Shown here piece by piece: positions 50,083 through 50,907 of a stretch of 50,907 nucleotides of DNA (positions are counted from its first letter, which is position 1; each line of letters starts with the position of its first letter). The DNA comes from an uncultured Oscillospiraceae bacterium. GTDB lineage: Bacteria > Bacillota > Clostridia > Oscillospirales > Oscillospiraceae. The stretch is from the NCBI GenBank assembly GCA_947628805.1, contig CANRBG010000009.1, positions 1 through 50,907 of the forward strand, in the 5' to 3' direction. The notes below the pieces were generated by a model. That model saw nothing but the letters and a program-made list of their open reading frames with translations. It was not told the DNA's origin and did no database searches. Made by a program: the position numbers and the translations under genes.

Positions 50083-50538
50083 TCACATTTCCACGCGCAG
50101 CCTGACGCTGGCGATCTGTTTCTTTGTAAAGCGGCGTTCTTCCCCGCCGGACTGGATGGTCACGTCCCCGTCCTCGTAGGCCAGAAGCTTTCCAAGCCAT
50201 TGCTTGGCCCCGTCCGACGCACTGTAGAGCTTCACTTCCACCAGCGAGCCGAGAAACCGCTCAAAATCCCCCGGACGCTTCAGCGTCCGCTCACAGCCGG
50301 CGGAGCTGACCTCGAAGATATAGCTTTCCGGAACCGGGTCCGCTTCATCCAAAATAGGGTCCATGGCCCTGGATACGGCCTCGCACTGGTCCAGATCCAC
50401 CCCGTCCGGGCCGTCCAGATATACCCGCAGATACCGCTGGCCGCCCTCTGTGACGTACTCCACGTCCCAGAGCTCCAGACCGGCCTGCTCCGCCACCGGC
50501 AGCGCCAGGTCCCACACTGTCTTTTCAATTCGGTTCAT
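50083..50538 (-). CDS. rimP: Ribosome maturation factor RimP
   Basis: A 151-residue protein that assists 30S assembly. The N-terminal domain has GLELWDVEYVTEGGQRYLRV, and the central part DQCEAVSRAMDPILDE and FEVSSAGCERTLKRPGDF, which are family landmarks. The C-terminal SH3-like domain follows. The ATG at 50538 matches the family N terminus (MNRIEKTVWDLA). The frame is open to 50640, but that part covers the leader hairpin. Only a weak GGAAA lies upstream. First gene of the operon. Confidence 0.94.
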   Translation of the reverse strand: MNRIEKTVWDLALPVAEQAGLELWDVEYVTEGGQRYLRVYLDGPDGVDLDQCEAVSRAMDPILDEADPVPESYIFEVSSAGCERTLKRPGDFERFLGSLVEVKLYSASDGAKQWLGKLLAYEDGDVTIQSGGEERRFTKKQIASVRLRVEM

Positions 50539-50572
50539 AGATAATTTCCAATTTCTGACAAATTCTTTTTCA

Positions 50573-50602
50573 TCAAGAAAAAGAGTGGGACGGTACCCAC
50601 TC
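50573..50602 (-). terminator. Terminator-like hairpin in the rimP leader
   Basis: Read leftward, GAGTGGG (50602-50596) and CCCACTC (50589-50583) form a perfect seven-base stem with loop TACCGT, followed by TTTTTCTT. It lies between the promoter and rimP, so it would work as an attenuator. NusA, encoded in this operon, is a plausible effector (inference). Confidence 0.75.
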
Positions 50603-50628
50603 CAGGAATCAGGACATTTGCTAGTGTG

Positions 50629-50657
50629 AATATAACACACGGCGATGCATAAATCAA
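50629..50657 (-). promoter_or_regulatory. Promoter of the rimP-nusA-infB-ruvB operon
   Basis: Read leftward, TTGATT (50657-50652) and TATATT (50634-50629) are 17 bases apart. The leader of roughly 85 bases contains the attenuator hairpin. Confidence 0.72.
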
Positions 50658-50678
50658 GACTTTTTTCAATTCTTTACT

Positions 50679-50716
50679 AATATTTGTGTACTAGACCGGT
50701 CAGAATACACAATATT
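50679..50716. repeat. Large imperfect palindrome
   Basis: AATATTTGTGTA (50679-50690) is inverted at 50706-50716 (TACACAATATT), around a central GACCGGTC palindrome. The T-rich run after it on the plus strand would suit a terminator in that direction, but no plus-strand gene is seen there. Confidence 0.6.
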
Positions 50717-50725
50717 TTGTCTTTT

Positions 50726-50907
50726 TTACTCCTCCAGGCTTCCCCGAAGCCGTTCCAGGGCCTTTTTCTCGATGCGCGATACTTTCCGCCGCCGGGATTG
50801 TAAGCGATGGGCCTTGAAAACGCGCCGTGCGGCGCGGTGGTTGTGTGTCACTGTACGTCGTTCAATTCACAGAACCGAAACCGTATAATGATCTGTTTGT
50901 TCTCCGT
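50726..50907 (-). pseudogene. C-terminal remnant of a sigma-70 family factor, apparently frameshifted
   Basis: Read leftward and ending with TAA at 50728-50726, one frame gives SRRRKVSRIEKKALERLRG followed by SLEE. This is the helix-turn-helix end of region 4 in sporulation-type sigma factors (compare SRSYVSRIEKKAL). Upstream at the window edge, another frame gives ENKQIIIRFRF then CELNDVQ and a stop, which fits the start of region 4. The two match one protein only if a frameshift of two bases is allowed near 50847-50850. The similarity is short and recognised by eye, so the call is tentative. A sequencing error or a broken gene would look the same. The gene continues beyond the window. Confidence 0.4.

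Noticed and set aside
1-50907. CRISPR arrays, tRNA or rRNA genes, insertion sequences
   Set aside because: No regularly spaced repeats, no cloverleaf with a T-loop GGTTCGA-type block, no rRNA core motifs and no transposase-like protein were found by eye on either strand.

Overview
The window is GC-rich by eye and comes from an endospore-forming member of the Firmicutes, most likely a clostridial gut-type organism of the Oscillospiraceae kind. The lineage is inferred from gene content; no 16S gene is present. Evidence for spore formation is spoIVA, cwlD, yunB, a cotJ operon and a sigma-H-like factor. The type A RNase P RNA, the PPi-type phosphofructokinase and the gene orders rimP-nusA-ylxR-ylxQ-infB-rbfA and trmK-nif3 fit this placement.

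Layout, left to right. 1-7010: the 3' end of a yebC-family gene, rnpB, then murD, two tandem M42 metallopeptidases, yunB and ligA, closed by a bidirectional terminator. 7025-21670: a divergent accessory island around a 363-base intergenic region. The leftward arm encodes an L-xylulokinase-like FGGY kinase, a ribokinase-like kinase and a C69 dipeptidase. The rightward arm encodes a PotABCD-type ABC importer, an L-rhamnose isomerase, a divergent nucleoside hydrolase, an iron alcohol dehydrogenase, a 695-residue ADP-ribosylglycohydrolase-family protein and an L-xylulose-5-phosphate 3-epimerase. I read it as a system that imports a pentose conjugate, cleaves it and feeds the pentose through L-xylulose and L-xylulose-5-P towards L-ribulose-5-P. 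It is the best candidate here for an undescribed pathway.

21679-29615: the cotJ operon with cotJA and cotJB fused; pfp and fba divergently transcribed from overlapping promoters; a P1B-type ATPase-like protein that lacks the actuator domain and has several altered catalytic motifs; and a two-component system. 29621-33633: a tyrosine recombinase, an MBOAT acyltransferase, a DHHW protein and dUTPase in one leftward operon. 33651-40930: leftward cwlD-radA-DUF6873, spoIVA, trmK-nif3, a DUF1858 protein, a zinc-ribbon protein and the sigma-H-like gene, mostly separated by clear intrinsic terminators.

40973-50657: a leftward operon of twelve tightly packed genes (rimP, nusA, ylxR, ylxQ, infB, rbfA, nrnA, truB, ribF, ruvC, ruvA, ruvB). 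It has a near-consensus promoter and a terminator-like hairpin in its leader. It ties transcription elongation, translation initiation, ribosome maturation, tRNA modification, flavin synthesis and Holliday-junction processing together, with many start/stop overlaps. The right edge holds a large unexplained palindrome and what looks like a frameshifted C-terminal remnant of a sigma factor. I saw no tRNA, 5S/16S/23S rRNA, CRISPR array, insertion sequence or prophage.
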